A stretch of 64,000 bases of DNA from JBAXPV01 sp037132075 (GTDB lineage: Bacteria; Bacteroidota; Bacteroidia; Bacteroidales; CAIXZF01): NCBI GenBank assembly GCA_037132075.1, contig JBAXPV010000003.1, positions 113,633 to 177,632 of the forward strand. The letters are read 5' to 3'. This document shows, in pieces, positions 1-8,797 of the stretch. The notes under the pieces were generated by a model that ran no database searches, was not told the DNA's origin, and worked only from the letters and a program-made list of their open reading frames with translations. Made by a program: the position numbers and the translations under genes. The stretch's first letter is position 1; every line of letters begins with the position of its first letter.

Positions 1-1293
1 AGCGCGAATCTCCCGATAAGAGGAAGCGTGAACTGTATCGTTGAAGACCCGATAAATCCTGATCTGCTTTTTGTAGGTACTGAATTTGGTTTGTTTGTCA
101 GCGTAAACGCTGGTGATACCTGGACGGCATTGAAGAACGGACTGCCTACAATTGCCGTAAAAGACATGGAGATACAGAAAAGAGAAAATGACCTTGTAAT
201 CGCCACTTTCGGCAGGGGTTTTTATATCCTCGATGATTATTCCGCATTGCGGAAAATCACAAAAGATGTTCTCGACAAAGAAGCCCAGCTTTTCCCTGTG
301 AAAGATGCCTATCTGTTTGTGCAGCGTGGTGAGAAATACGGACAGGGAGAAAGTTATTATGGAGCGAAGAATCCGCCGGTTGGGGTCAACTTCACCTATT
401 TTCTGAAGGATGAGATCATTTCAGCGAAATCTGAGCGCCAGAAAATGGAAAAGGATGCAGAAAAGAAAGGCGACAAAATCGACTATCCTTCAATGGATCA
501 ACTAAAGAAAGAAGACCTGGAAGAAAAAGCCTTTCTGATGTTTACTATCACTGACGCACAAGGCCAGGTGGTACGTAAACTGACGGCTCCGGCTTCCAAG
601 GGTTTACAACGATTGACCTGGGATTTCCGATATCCTTCGGTATTTCCAGCAAGTGTCAGTGCTTCAGTGACTGAGAATTCCGGGTCAGGACTTTTGAGTA
701 TGCCGGGAACTTACAAAGTCAGTATGGCAAAGTCGGTCAATGGCGTCATTACTGAGTTTCCAGGGGAAGAGAGTTTTGCCACTAAGATTTTGTATGATCA
801 TCAGCTGACACCAACAAACAGGCAGCAAAATGCGGTGTTCCAGGAAAAAGTTTCTGACCTGGCCCGGGTGGTCAGCGGAAGTTCCAGGGAACTCAGTGCC
901 ATGAAAGAAAAGGTCAAAGTCATGAGAGAAGCCTTCCATATGACAGCGGAAAAGACCATTGCCTATGACAGTAAGGTAAAAGCCATCCTCGACCGTCTCG
1001 ACAGCCTGTCAAACCTCATGGAAGGAGACCCCAGTCTCAGCAAACGCAATGAAAACCAGCCTCCTTCAATTACCGACAGGGTAAACAATGTTATTTACGG
1101 GATCTACAATACAACAACAACGCCCACCCAAACCATGCAACAAGATTATGTGATCGCAGCTAATGCATTCGGGCCGGTGCTGGCTTCCCTAAAAAAGTTT
1201 CAGGATATTGACATTAAAGAGCTGGAAACAGCACTCGAGAAACTTGGTGCTCCTTATACCCCCGGGCGATTGCCGGAATGGAAAATGAAATAA
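1..1293 (+). CDS. VPS10/BNR-type beta-propeller protein, C-terminal part (5' end outside window)
   Basis: The reading frame is open from base 1, so this is the 3' part of a larger gene. The first in-frame GTG at 28 is not a convincing start because coding sequence clearly continues upstream. The N-terminal part shows the end of a beta-propeller: an Asp-box-like SVNAGDTW followed by GRGFYILDD, typical of the large VPS10/sortilin-like BNR-repeat exoproteins of Bacteroidota. After that comes a charged Lys/Glu segment, a FlgD/Ig-like stretch (FTITDAQGQVVRKL) and a helical tail rich in Lys, Glu and Leu. No T9SS sorting domain is seen at the C-terminus. Related proteins are exported and often annotated as glycosyl hydrolases from the BNR repeats alone; the enzymatic role is unproven. 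A long palindrome follows its stop codon. Confidence 0.75.
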   Translation, partial: SANLPIRGSVNCIVEDPINPDLLFVGTEFGLFVSVNAGDTWTALKNGLPTIAVKDMEIQKRENDLVIATFGRGFYILDDYSALRKITKDVLDKEAQLFPVKDAYLFVQRGEKYGQGESYYGAKNPPVGVNFTYFLKDEIISAKSERQKMEKDAEKKGDKIDYPSMDQLKKEDLEEKAFLMFTITDAQGQVVRKLTAPASKGLQRLTWDFRYPSVFPASVSASVTENSGSGLLSMPGTYKVSMAKSVNGVITEFPGEESFATKILYDHQLTPTNRQQNAVFQEKVSDLARVVSGSSRELSAMKEKVKVMREAFHMTAEKTIAYDSKVKAILDRLDSLSNLMEGDPSLSKRNENQPPSITDRVNNVIYGIYNTTTTPTQTMQQDYVIAANAFGPVLASLKKFQDIDIKELETALEKLGAPYTPGRLPEWKMK

Positions 1294-1302
1294 AAAGAAG
1301 AG

Positions 1303-1425
1303 TTTCACACAGAGTGCACAGAGGAAAACCCACAGATTACACAGAAAATGGCTTACCGGTGTTAAGAAAAGTTCAATAGTGTTTCTGTGTAATATGTGCC
1401 CTTAATCTGTGCAATCTGTGTGAAA
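1303..1425. repeat. Nested long inverted repeat between convergent genes
   Basis: The outer arms 1303-1322 and 1406-1425 are complementary at 19 of 20 positions. The inner arms 1331-1347 and 1382-1398 are complementary at 16 of 17. Together they could fold into one stem of about 37 pairs with a short internal bulge and a loop of about 34 bases. It lies between the 3' ends of two convergent genes, so it may act as a bidirectional transcription end or mRNA-stabilising hairpin, or be a dispersed intergenic element. It has no T-tract typical of an intrinsic terminator. Confidence 0.8.
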
Positions 1426-1429
1426 GTTC

Positions 1430-2188
1430 TCACTGAATAAACGCCGTAATCCCCACAAAATCAGCAACAGTAAGCTGCTCCGCACGTTTGGAAAGAATGT
1501 CTGCGGGAACCTGGTGTCCAGGAGGTAAAATGCCGGAAAGCGCATTCCTTAATGTCTTTCTTCTTTGGTTGAATCCTGCTTTCACGACTTTAAAAAACAA
1601 AACTTCATCGCAATCCAGCTTAGAAGTCTGGTTTCGTTTTAATCGGATCACTGCAGATTTCACCTTGGGTGGTGGGAAAAACACTTTCTCCCCAACCGGG
1701 AATAACATTTCTATATCATAAAAAGCCTGAAGCAGTACACTCAGTATCCCGTAAACCTTGGTCTTTGGCCCGGATACCAGCCTTTCCGCCACTTCTCTCT
1801 GAATCATGCAAACAACCTCATTCACAAGTTTTCGTTCTTCTAAAACCTTGAAAAAAATCTGTGAGGAGATGTTGTATGGGAAATTTCCGATGATTCCATA
1901 ATTGACAGGAAAGAGCTTCTGTGGATCGATTTCCAGGAAATCTGCACTCAGGATATTCTCTTTTAGGCTAGGAAATTCAAGATGAAGATATTCAACAGCT
2001 TCGTAGTCAATTTCAATAACCTTAAACTCCGGGAGCTTCTTTTCCATCAGGTAGCGGGTGAGGACGCCTTTGCCAGGCCCGATCTCCAGCCATGGAATCG
2101 TCTCATCTGAAATGCTATTGACGATTTTTCTGGCGATGTTGTGATCCAGCAGAAAATGCTGACCCAAATGTTTTTTCGGTTGTACCAT
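1430..2188 (-). CDS. rsmA: 16S rRNA (adenine1518-N6/adenine1519-N6) dimethyltransferase
   Basis: RsmA/KsgA uses S-adenosylmethionine to dimethylate two adjacent adenines in the 3'-terminal hairpin of 16S rRNA during 30S assembly. Seen here: the N-terminal KKHLGQHFL signature (residues 5-13), the SAM-binding motif I EIGPGKGVL (35-43), the catalytic motif IV as NFPY rather than the more usual NLPY, and the PPPKVKSAVIRL segment. At 252 residues it is slightly shorter than the E. coli enzyme, as usual in this phylum. The ATG at 2188 is only 10 bases after the stop of the upstream TPR gene, which suggests cotranscription from the serS promoter. Confidence 0.96.
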   Translation of the reverse strand: MVQPKKHLGQHFLLDHNIARKIVNSISDETIPWLEIGPGKGVLTRYLMEKKLPEFKVIEIDYEAVEYLHLEFPSLKENILSADFLEIDPQKLFPVNYGIIGNFPYNISSQIFFKVLEERKLVNEVVCMIQREVAERLVSGPKTKVYGILSVLLQAFYDIEMLFPVGEKVFFPPPKVKSAVIRLKRNQTSKLDCDEVLFFKVVKAGFNQRRKTLRNALSGILPPGHQVPADILSKRAEQLTVADFVGITAFIQ

Positions 2189-2198
2189 TGATTCAGGA

Positions 2199-4031
2199 TC
2201 AGTTAACAGGATCGCCCCTCAGGCTCCGGAAACGCCGACGCGCTTCAACCACGAGCAGGCTCCCTGGATATTTTGTCATGAGTTCCTGGTAAAGATCCAT
2301 GGCTCTTGACTTATTATTCAGCTTGTTTTCATTCAGGTCGGCCAGGGCAAACAAAGCGTTATCGGCCAAAAGATCTTCAGGGTAGAGTTCTGTGACTTTC
2401 CTGAACAGGCTGTCAGCCACGGCATAATTTCCCTTCTTTGTGTGAATAATTCCTTTTTTATACAAAACGTCATCGTTGAGTGAAGCCGCACTTTGAATCA
2501 GCGTGATGCTGTCGAGCGTGGCCAGGGCCTGATCGTCTTTATTCTGATATTCCAGCAAGTCAGCCTGTGCAAAAAGCCTAAGGCCTTTGCCAGTAGTGTC
2601 TTCTGCCAGGTAATCCCCGATCATGAGTGAGAGATCCATAGCATCATTGGCGGTCAGCTTGGAGGTGGAGGCTTTCATGACATCCAATTGGGCTTTTGCC
2701 CATTCAAACTCACCAATATAAAAAGAGAGTTTGGCATTTTTGAATTTGGCAGTATAGCCCAGGGGATCGTTTTTAAAAGCTTTGTCGACCTGGGAATACA
2801 AAAGTGTTGCATCCCAGACTTCTCCTGTAAATAAAAGGATATCTGCCAATTCTAATTTGCATTCCGCATTTTGCTGAGGCGAGGTTCCGGGGATTGTAAT
2901 GGCTTCGTTGAGCAATTCAATTCCTTTTTCAGAATGATTCAAATAAAAAGTCTGCAGATGGGCATAGTTTCTGACAAGGTTGATGGTCGATGGCGTCTTC
3001 CCCATTTCCTCAAGTGTGGTTTTGTAAGCCAGGTCCAGGCTTTCCAGTTCTTTGCTTGTCCGGTAGTAATGCTGATTCAGTTTCAAAAAGTCAACATTGA
3101 GGAGTTCAATTCTACTGAAGACAAAATATGGATTGTCTTTCCCTTTGTTTATGATATATTGATATGCCAGGGATGCAATGGCCAGATCGTTATTGCTGAC
3201 ACAGATACGGGCAAGGTCAAAGATCCTGCGGCCATCTTCTCCTTGTCTGCGATCGAGTGATTTTGCCTGGGTAAATGCCATGTCAAAGTCCTTTTCCTGG
3301 ATTGAAACCCAGAGCAAAAGCTCTGAATAATAAGTGCGATCAGGATATTTCTGAGACCTGCGCAACAAAGTCTTTCGAAGGATCTCACTACGGCTGCCTT
3401 CTGGATCATTGCTCAGCACATCCTGTAACCTGTCCTGCACCGTGATAATTTTGGTGATGTCATAATCGACATAATCCAGGTATTCTTCAATCATCCCCGG
3501 AATATTGCCGGTAACCTGGTACATCTGAGCCATTTCCATGTTAAAGGGATAAGTGCCTCTGAGCATCTGCTTTCCTTTCTCATAGGCCTTGACAGCATAT
3601 TCGTTTTCCCGTCGGGAGAGGAAAGCATTGGCAATTTCGATCACCTGGTTACGGTCAGGAGGGATCTCTCTTAGGATCTCCTCATATTGTTTCTGCGACT
3701 TGCTGATTTCCCCCTCACGGCTGTAGACATAACCCAGGTCTACAGCATAACGGAGCGTGTTGGGCTCTTGTTTCAACATCCGCCTGACGAGCTTTTCTGC
3801 TTTTTTAAAATCTTCGGTTTCGAGGTAACAATATATCAGGTAGGTATAATAATAGGACGCAGGTTTGTCGTCATAAAGCCGTTCAAACAAGGCTGCGGCT
3901 TTGTCGTAATCTTTGTCCTGGAAAAACATGATAGCCAGTTGTTCATCCTTGGATTGCTGGGCCATAGCTGGCAATGACATTACAGCAAGGCCAAAAGCAA
4001 GAAAGATGACAATTAGTTTTTTCAAGCTCAT
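2199..4031 (-). CDS. Exported tetratricopeptide-repeat protein
   Basis: A 610-residue protein with a cleavable signal peptide (MSLKKLIVIFLAFGLAVMSLPAMAQ), followed by helical repeats with TPR character throughout, for example DKDYDKAAALFERLYDDKP, EDFKKAEKLVRRMLKQEP and a C-terminal GNYAVADSLFRKVTELYPED block. It is probably a periplasmic scaffold; no catalytic motif is visible. It lies between serS (2 bases away) and ksgA (10 bases away), so the three are likely one transcript. Such serS-TPR-ksgA linkage says little about function. Specific partners cannot be named from sequence. Confidence 0.85.
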   Translation of the reverse strand: MSLKKLIVIFLAFGLAVMSLPAMAQQSKDEQLAIMFFQDKDYDKAAALFERLYDDKPASYYYTYLIYCYLETEDFKKAEKLVRRMLKQEPNTLRYAVDLGYVYSREGEISKSQKQYEEILREIPPDRNQVIEIANAFLSRRENEYAVKAYEKGKQMLRGTYPFNMEMAQMYQVTGNIPGMIEEYLDYVDYDITKIITVQDRLQDVLSNDPEGSRSEILRKTLLRRSQKYPDRTYYSELLLWVSIQEKDFDMAFTQAKSLDRRQGEDGRRIFDLARICVSNNDLAIASLAYQYIINKGKDNPYFVFSRIELLNVDFLKLNQHYYRTSKELESLDLAYKTTLEEMGKTPSTINLVRNYAHLQTFYLNHSEKGIELLNEAITIPGTSPQQNAECKLELADILLFTGEVWDATLLYSQVDKAFKNDPLGYTAKFKNAKLSFYIGEFEWAKAQLDVMKASTSKLTANDAMDLSLMIGDYLAEDTTGKGLRLFAQADLLEYQNKDDQALATLDSITLIQSAASLNDDVLYKKGIIHTKKGNYAVADSLFRKVTELYPEDLLADNALFALADLNENKLNNKSRAMDLYQELMTKYPGSLLVVEARRRFRSLRGDPVN

Positions 4032-4033
4032 GT

Positions 4034-5305
4034 TCAGCTGATTTTTTCGAAGCCGGTATAAGGGACCAAGACAGCCGGGATGCGGATTCCATCTTCAACC
4101 TGGTAGTTTTCCAACAAGGCGGCCATGATACGGGGTAAGGCAAGAGCACTGCCGTTTAGTGTGTGAGCCAGTTCAGTCTTCCCGCTTTCATTTTTAATTC
4201 TCAGTTTAAGGCGGTTTGCCTGGAATGACTCGAAGTTAGAGACAGAGCTTACTTCCAGCCAGCGTTCCTGTGCGGTAGAATACACCTCGAAATCATAGGT
4301 TAGGGCCGAGGCAAAGCTCATGTCGCCGCCACAAAGCCGTAGGATACGGAAGGGGAGGCCCAGTGAACGTAGCAAGAAGGTAACATGAGCAACCATCTCG
4401 TCAAGTATTTCATATGAATTCTCAGCGCGTGCGATCTGGACGATCTCAACTTTGTCGAACTGATGCAGACGGTTTAAACCACGAACATCTTTGCCGTAAG
4501 AACCGGCCTCACGACGAAAGCAAGCGGAATAAGCCACATTTTTTACAGGGAAATCGGCGGGTTTGAGGATGACGTCACGGTAAATATTTGTCACAGGAAC
4601 TTCTGCCGTCGGGATGAGGTAGAGTTTATCAAGGGTGGCCAGGTACATTTGGCCTTCTTTATCCGGCAGCTGCCCTGTTCCATAGGCAGAGTCTTCATTA
4701 ACGACATATGGAGGCTGTATTTCTTCATATCCTGCATTGATGCCACTTTCGAGGAAGAAGTTGATCAATGCACGTTGCAGGCGGGCTCCTTTGCCACGAT
4801 AGACAGGGAATCCGGCTCCACTGATTTTGCTGCCCAGGTCGAAGTCGATGAGGTTAAATTTCTTGGCGAGGTCCCAATGAGGAACAGCCTCTTTGTGTAA
4901 GACAGGAATTTCTCCTTCCTGGGAGACTATTTCGTTGTGTTCAGCATGCGTGCCTTTTGGAACGGAGTCATGTGGGAGGTTTGGCAGCTGAACCGAGAGC
5001 TCGGCAAGTTTTGCTGATGCGTCCTCAAGTTGTTCGCTCAGTTCTTTTGACGCTTCTTTCAGCGTTGCAGTCCTGAGTTTTAGCGTATCAGCCTCAGCTT
5101 TATTGCCTTGTTTGAAGAAATTGCCGATTTCGGTGGCAAGTTTGTTGGATTCGGCAAGGTTGTCGTCGAGGTTTTTCTGCAGGACACGTTTTTTCTGGTC
5201 GAGATCGACGATGGCATGGACAAGCTCGGAAGCTTTAAAATTCTTAATTGCCAGGCGTTCTATGACGAATTCAGGTTTTTCGCGGAGTAAATTGATTTGA
5301 AGCAT
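4034..5305 (-). CDS. serS: Serine--tRNA ligase
   Basis: Seryl-tRNA synthetase charges tRNA-Ser in the cytoplasm. The N-terminal third is a charged coiled coil (the tRNA-binding arm). The class II catalytic core follows, with motif 2 (CFRREAGSYGKDVRGLNRLHQF) and motif 3 (NGSALALPRIMAALLENYQ), and the TAEVP segment that contacts substrate. I chose the ATG at 5305 (MLQINLLREKPE), which matches the family N-terminus. A TTG 18 bases upstream would put the start inside the -7 promoter element at 5321-5328. Length is about 423 residues, normal for the family. Confidence 0.97.
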   Translation of the reverse strand: MLQINLLREKPEFVIERLAIKNFKASELVHAIVDLDQKKRVLQKNLDDNLAESNKLATEIGNFFKQGNKAEADTLKLRTATLKEASKELSEQLEDASAKLAELSVQLPNLPHDSVPKGTHAEHNEIVSQEGEIPVLHKEAVPHWDLAKKFNLIDFDLGSKISGAGFPVYRGKGARLQRALINFFLESGINAGYEEIQPPYVVNEDSAYGTGQLPDKEGQMYLATLDKLYLIPTAEVPVTNIYRDVILKPADFPVKNVAYSACFRREAGSYGKDVRGLNRLHQFDKVEIVQIARAENSYEILDEMVAHVTFLLRSLGLPFRILRLCGGDMSFASALTYDFEVYSTAQERWLEVSSVSNFESFQANRLKLRIKNESGKTELAHTLNGSALALPRIMAALLENYQVEDGIRIPAVLVPYTGFEKIS

Positions 5306-5320
5306 GCTTGAAATTTTGTG

Positions 5321-5328
5321 CAAAGGTA
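5321..5328 (-). promoter_or_regulatory. Bacteroidota -7 box (TACCTTTG) for serS
   Basis: A perfect TAnnTTTG -7 element on the minus strand, 15 bases before the serS ATG. It implies a very short leader. No good -33 TTTG lies at 18-20 bases upstream, where the rpmA terminator stem is found instead. Confidence 0.6.
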
Positions 5329-5344
5329 GGATTTCGCGGACTGA

Positions 5345-5380
5345 TAAAAATGAAAAATCTCCCGGGTTGCCAGGAGATTT
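5345..5380 (-). terminator. Intrinsic terminator of rplU-rpmA
   Basis: On the minus strand, AAATCTCC (5380-5373) pairs with GGAGATTT (5362-5355), an 8-bp stem with a 10-base loop, followed by a T-rich run (to about 5345). It lies 34 bases after the rpmA stop and reaches into the serS promoter region. Confidence 0.8.
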
Positions 5381-5413
5381 AACATAAAATCTTAAAAAAT
5401 GTTTTTCGCTTAA

Positions 5414-5683
5414 CTAGTTAACTTCTACTTCGAATGGGAGTATGCTAACATAAGATTTGTCATCTCTTTTTTTCTTGAATTGAACGACGCCATCTACGAG
5501 TGCGAATAAGGTATGGTCTTTGCCGATTCCGACATTGTTGCCTGGATTGTGAACGGTGCCGCGCTGACGGATCAGGATGTTACCTGCTTTGGCAAATTGT
5601 CCGCCGTAAATTTTAACGCCAAGGCGTTTACTATGGGATTCGCGACCGTTTTGTGAACTACCGGCACCTTTTTTATGAGCCAT
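5414..5683 (-). CDS. rpmA: 50S ribosomal protein L27
   Basis: L27 is a small basic protein of the large ribosomal subunit whose N-terminus reaches the peptidyl transferase centre. The sequence starts MAHKKGAGSSQNGRES and contains the conserved KRLGVKIYGGQ and GNILIRQRGTVHNPGNNVGIGKDHTLFAL blocks. It is 89 residues long, normal for the family, without the cleaved N-terminal extension seen in Firmicutes. It lies 31 bases downstream of rplU, the usual rplU-rpmA pairing, and is followed by a clear terminator. Confidence 0.98.
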   Translation of the reverse strand: MAHKKGAGSSQNGRESHSKRLGVKIYGGQFAKAGNILIRQRGTVHNPGNNVGIGKDHTLFALVDGVVQFKKKRDDKSYVSILPFEVEVN

Positions 5684-5714
5684 TTCTATAGGGTATTAAA
5701 GGTGAATCAATAAA

Positions 5715-6116
5715 TTAATTTTCTTCCTGAGCTGGGGAAACTTCAACAACAGGAGCCTCTGGAGCTTTCTCAGCTTTCGTGGCTTTTGCAGCTTTCTTGC
5801 TTCCGCCAAAGTTGATAGACTCAATGGAAATCTCAGAAAAATACTGGCGATGGCCATTCAGTTTCTGGTAACCTTTTCTTCTTTTCTTCTTGAAGACCAG
5901 GACTTTGTCGCCTTTTGGGTGGGAGAGGATCTTGGCGGTAACGCTGACACCGTCCACTGCTGGGGCGCCTACGCTAATCTTACCATTGTCATCAACTAGC
6001 AATACCTGGTCGAATTCAACCTGGCTGCCTTCTTCGCCTTCAAGACGATGGACAAACATCTTCTGGTCTTTTTCAACCTTGAATTGTTGTCCTAGGATAT
6101 CTACGATTGCATACAT
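5715..6116 (-). CDS. rplU: 50S ribosomal protein L21
   Basis: L21 binds 23S rRNA in the large subunit. The sequence MYAIVDILGQQFKVEKDQKMFV and the C-terminal VFKKKRRKGYQKLNGHRQYFSEI block are diagnostic. I start at the ATG at 6116 (133 residues); a TTG two codons upstream is less likely, and a purine-rich GGAAAGG precedes the ATG. A tail of about 30 residues rich in Ala, Lys, Glu and Pro follows the conserved domain, an extension also common in other Bacteroidota L21 proteins. Confidence 0.97.
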   Translation of the reverse strand: MYAIVDILGQQFKVEKDQKMFVHRLEGEEGSQVEFDQVLLVDDNGKISVGAPAVDGVSVTAKILSHPKGDKVLVFKKKRRKGYQKLNGHRQYFSEISIESINFGGSKKAAKATKAEKAPEAPVVEVSPAQEEN

Positions 6117-6148
6117 TTTCAATGCCTTTCCTTAAAAATTTGGAAGCG

Positions 6149-6178
6149 CAAAATTACGAAACATTTTCAATTTACAAA
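6149..6178 (-). promoter_or_regulatory. Promoter of rplU-rpmA
   Basis: On the minus strand a -33 TTTG (6178-6175) is followed after 18 bases by a -7 TAATTTTG (6156-6149). This fits the Bacteroidota TTTG-N19-TAnnTTTG consensus and lies 32 bases before the rplU ATG. Confidence 0.65.
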
Positions 6179-6312
6179 GCCTTTCCTTGAAAATAAATTC
6201 AAAAATGAATTATTTCTGTACTTGCTTGACAATTAATTGTTTTGATGTTTCCTTTTGTCTTTATCAACAATCCTGCCTTTCTCTGGCAAAATTCGGCTAT
6301 TTTTTGTTGTGA

Positions 6313-6343
6313 TTTGATATAAATGAGAGGATCTGTATATTTG
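6313..6343 (+). promoter_or_regulatory. Promoter of the aldehyde dehydrogenase gene
   Basis: TTTG at 6313-6316, exactly 19 bases, then TATATTTG at 6336-6343. This is a full match to the Bacteroidota primary-sigma consensus, 23 bases before the ATG at 6367. Confidence 0.75.
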
Positions 6344-6366
6344 TATCACCTATTAAAACAAGAGAT

Positions 6367-7785
6367 ATGGAAACTTTTCCTATGTATGTTGCCGGTGAAT
6401 TTCGCATGACGTCACAAGAGATCATGATCATAAATCCTTTTACGTCTGAGGTTTTTGCCAGGGCTTCCCGTGCTGAAAGTGAAGATCTTGAGTTTGCAAT
6501 TCAAAAAGGACTTGTTGTTGAGAAGGAAATGGCTTCAATGTCTGTTTACCTGAGGCGTGAGATTCTTTTGCAGATTGCGGAGGGAATCACCCGAACTCAT
6601 GATCGTTTTACGTCCCTCATTGTTCAGGAATGCGGAAAACCTTGGAAATATGCTTCAGCGGAGGTTGACAGGGCGATTGCCACCTTTATCATTGCCGCTG
6701 AGGAGACGAAACGTTGGCCCGCAGAACATTTGAGCATCGACTGGACAGCAGCAGGCCTTGGAAAAGAAGCCTGGCTTAAGTATTTCCCGATAGGTCTGGT
6801 CGCTGGAATATCCCCGTTTAACTTTCCTTTAAATTTAGCTGTTCACAAATTAGCGCCAGCAATTGCAGCTGCTTGTCCGATCATCCTGAAACCTTCTTCA
6901 TCTACCCCGCTTTCAATGCTTGAACTGGCCAGGGTGATTGACACAACGGCACTTCCAAAAGGTGCTGTGTCAATTCTTCCCATGGACAGAGCCTTGGGCA
7001 ATACTCTAGCTTCAGATTTGCGATTTAAGCTGTTGAGCTTTACCGGTTCTCCAGCCGTTGGTTGGAAACTGAAAAATGAAAGTGGCAGAAAACATGTTGT
7101 ACTGGAACTCGGTGGTAATGCAGGTGTCATCGTTTCAGATTCGGCTGATCTTAATCTCGCTGTAAGGAAATGTGTGATGGGCGCATTTTCGTATTCCGGC
7201 CAGGTTTGCATCCATACTCAGCGTATTTTTGTTCATGCCTCTGTCTTTAAGGAATTTTGTGAACGTTTTGTTGCACAATCACTAATGATCAAGACCGGAG
7301 ATCCTATGGATCCTACAACAGATATTTCTGTCATGATTGATGAGAAAAATGCCATACGCGTGGAATCTTGGGTGAATGAAGCCCTCAATGACGGTGCGAA
7401 GCTTTTGTGCGGTGGAAAACGACAGGGCGCTTATTATCCCCCTACCGTTTTGATGGAAACAAAACCTGAAATGAAAGTGTGCTCGCTGGAAGTCTTTGGC
7501 CCTGTAGTTACTATTGAACCCTATCATGATTTCGCCGAAGCTGTTAGGCTGATAAACCAAAGTGAATACGGTCTGCAGGCAGGTGTTTTTACCGACAGGC
7601 TCAGCGAAATGAATCTTGCTTTTGCCGAATTAGAGGTTGGTGGGGTAATCATCAATGACGTTCCAACTTTCAGAGTCGATCATATGCCTTATGGGGGTGT
7701 GAAAAATTCAGGCCAGGGCAGGGAGGGAGTAAAGTATGCCATGGTAGACATGCTGGAGCCCAAACTTCTCGTCAAAAACACCTGA
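6367..7785 (+). CDS. NAD(P)-dependent aldehyde dehydrogenase
   Basis: A 472-residue member of the aldehyde dehydrogenase superfamily, oxidising an aldehyde to a carboxylate with NAD(P)+ in the cytoplasm. Catalytic residues are all present: Asn152 in SPFNFP, Glu247 in VLELGGN, and the nucleophile Cys281 in SYSGQVC. The cofactor-site segment ILKPSSSTPL and the FTGSPAVGWKL glycine motif are also visible. The substrate cannot be fixed from sequence; the overall pattern resembles lactaldehyde/glyceraldehyde-3-phosphate-type (non-phosphorylating) enzymes. It is monocistronic with its own consensus promoter, and no related catabolic genes are adjacent. Confidence 0.9.
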   Translation: METFPMYVAGEFRMTSQEIMIINPFTSEVFARASRAESEDLEFAIQKGLVVEKEMASMSVYLRREILLQIAEGITRTHDRFTSLIVQECGKPWKYASAEVDRAIATFIIAAEETKRWPAEHLSIDWTAAGLGKEAWLKYFPIGLVAGISPFNFPLNLAVHKLAPAIAAACPIILKPSSSTPLSMLELARVIDTTALPKGAVSILPMDRALGNTLASDLRFKLLSFTGSPAVGWKLKNESGRKHVVLELGGNAGVIVSDSADLNLAVRKCVMGAFSYSGQVCIHTQRIFVHASVFKEFCERFVAQSLMIKTGDPMDPTTDISVMIDEKNAIRVESWVNEALNDGAKLLCGGKRQGAYYPPTVLMETKPEMKVCSLEVFGPVVTIEPYHDFAEAVRLINQSEYGLQAGVFTDRLSEMNLAFAELEVGGVIINDVPTFRVDHMPYGGVKNSGQGREGVKYAMVDMLEPKLLVKNT

Positions 7786-7797
7786 GAGACAAAAAAG

Positions 7798-7828
7798 TTT
7801 GATAATTGCCATTTTATTTTTACTTTTG
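7798..7828 (+). promoter_or_regulatory. Promoter of the anchor-J T9SS protein
   Basis: TTTG at 7798-7801, exactly 19 bases, then TACTTTTG at 7821-7828, 27 bases before the ATG at 7856. It begins only 12 bases after the upstream stop codon, so the two genes are separately promoted. Confidence 0.75.
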
Positions 7829-7855
7829 TACTATTGAAAACTAAAACAAAGACCC

Positions 7856-8773
7856 ATGAAAAAAATTACTCTCCTGACACTAATTTCATTTTTTGTTGTA
7901 AGTCTCTCCTTTGCTCAACAAAAAACTTTCCCACCTCGTGTTACTCCAGTTACACCTGAACTTCAAAAAGTTCCGGCTGGGGTTCTTGTTGCCACTATCA
8001 ATGAAAGTTTTGAAGGCACAACTTTTCCACCAAATGGTTGGACCAAAGCCAGCCCCGATGGTGGCACCGGTTGGGAAATGCAAACGATCGGAACAACGCC
8101 AATCCCTGGTTTTGTCGGTGGTTCTGTTACTTCTATCCCAAATGGCAGCGGCGGTCCTCAAATGGCATTTTGTACCTACACCACAGGTGGCGCTTCATCC
8201 AATGACCAGTGGTTGATCACACCTCAAATCGCTGTTTCTCCAAACTACACTCTGAATTTCTGGGTTCGGAAATTCGGAAGTTACGCTGATGCAATTGATG
8301 TAAAAGTCTCTGTAACCGGTGCTGGTACTGCTGCATTTACAACAACCTTAGGCACATTGTCTTATATTGATGTAGATTCTGGTTGGGTGCAATCAAATTA
8401 TTCTCTGAGTGCTTATGCCGGTCAGAACATTTATATCGCATTCAACGAACATGTTGCAGATAATGCAACTGACGGTGCTGCTTTATTCCTTGATAATGTT
8501 CAGGTTAGCGTGAACGCTGGCATTAGCAATCCTGCTCAGACTGCTGGTGTTAAAATCTATCCAAACCCTGTAAATGACTTCATGAATATTGAATCTCATT
8601 CTAATATCAATAAACTTCATGTTGCCAATATCCTTGGATCTGAAGTTCTGAATATGAATGTTGATAACAACAAAACCAGAATCAATACAGCTGAATTAAA
8701 TCCAGGTGTTTATTTTGTTACTCTGGAAACCGCAACTGGTAATATTACCCGTAAAATTAATGTAACCCGCTAA
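7856..8773 (+). CDS. Secreted choice-of-anchor-J protein with T9SS type A sorting domain
   Basis: A 305-residue exoprotein. Residues 1-20 form a signal peptide (MKKITLLTLISFFVVSLSFAQ). The central part, from FEGTTFPPNGWTKASPDGG through DQWLITPQIAV to DGAALFLDNVQV, is the cleaved-adhesin/choice-of-anchor-J beta-sandwich also found in gingipain adhesins. The last 75 residues (KIYPNPVNDFMNIES ... GVYFVTLETATGNITRKINV) form the T9SS type A sorting domain, which directs the protein across the outer membrane. Its likely role is a surface or released adhesin-like protein with unknown ligand. It is transcribed alone, between a consensus promoter and a strong terminator. Confidence 0.9.
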   Translation: MKKITLLTLISFFVVSLSFAQQKTFPPRVTPVTPELQKVPAGVLVATINESFEGTTFPPNGWTKASPDGGTGWEMQTIGTTPIPGFVGGSVTSIPNGSGGPQMAFCTYTTGGASSNDQWLITPQIAVSPNYTLNFWVRKFGSYADAIDVKVSVTGAGTAAFTTTLGTLSYIDVDSGWVQSNYSLSAYAGQNIYIAFNEHVADNATDGAALFLDNVQVSVNAGISNPAQTAGVKIYPNPVNDFMNIESHSNINKLHVANILGSEVLNMNVDNNKTRINTAELNPGVYFVTLETATGNITRKINVTR

Positions 8774-8797
8774 TATTTAGGTTTAATCCTATTGAAA

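Noticed and set aside
2871..3260. A 129-residue plus-strand open frame
   Set aside because: It lies wholly antisense inside the TPR gene and has no promoter or recognisable domain.
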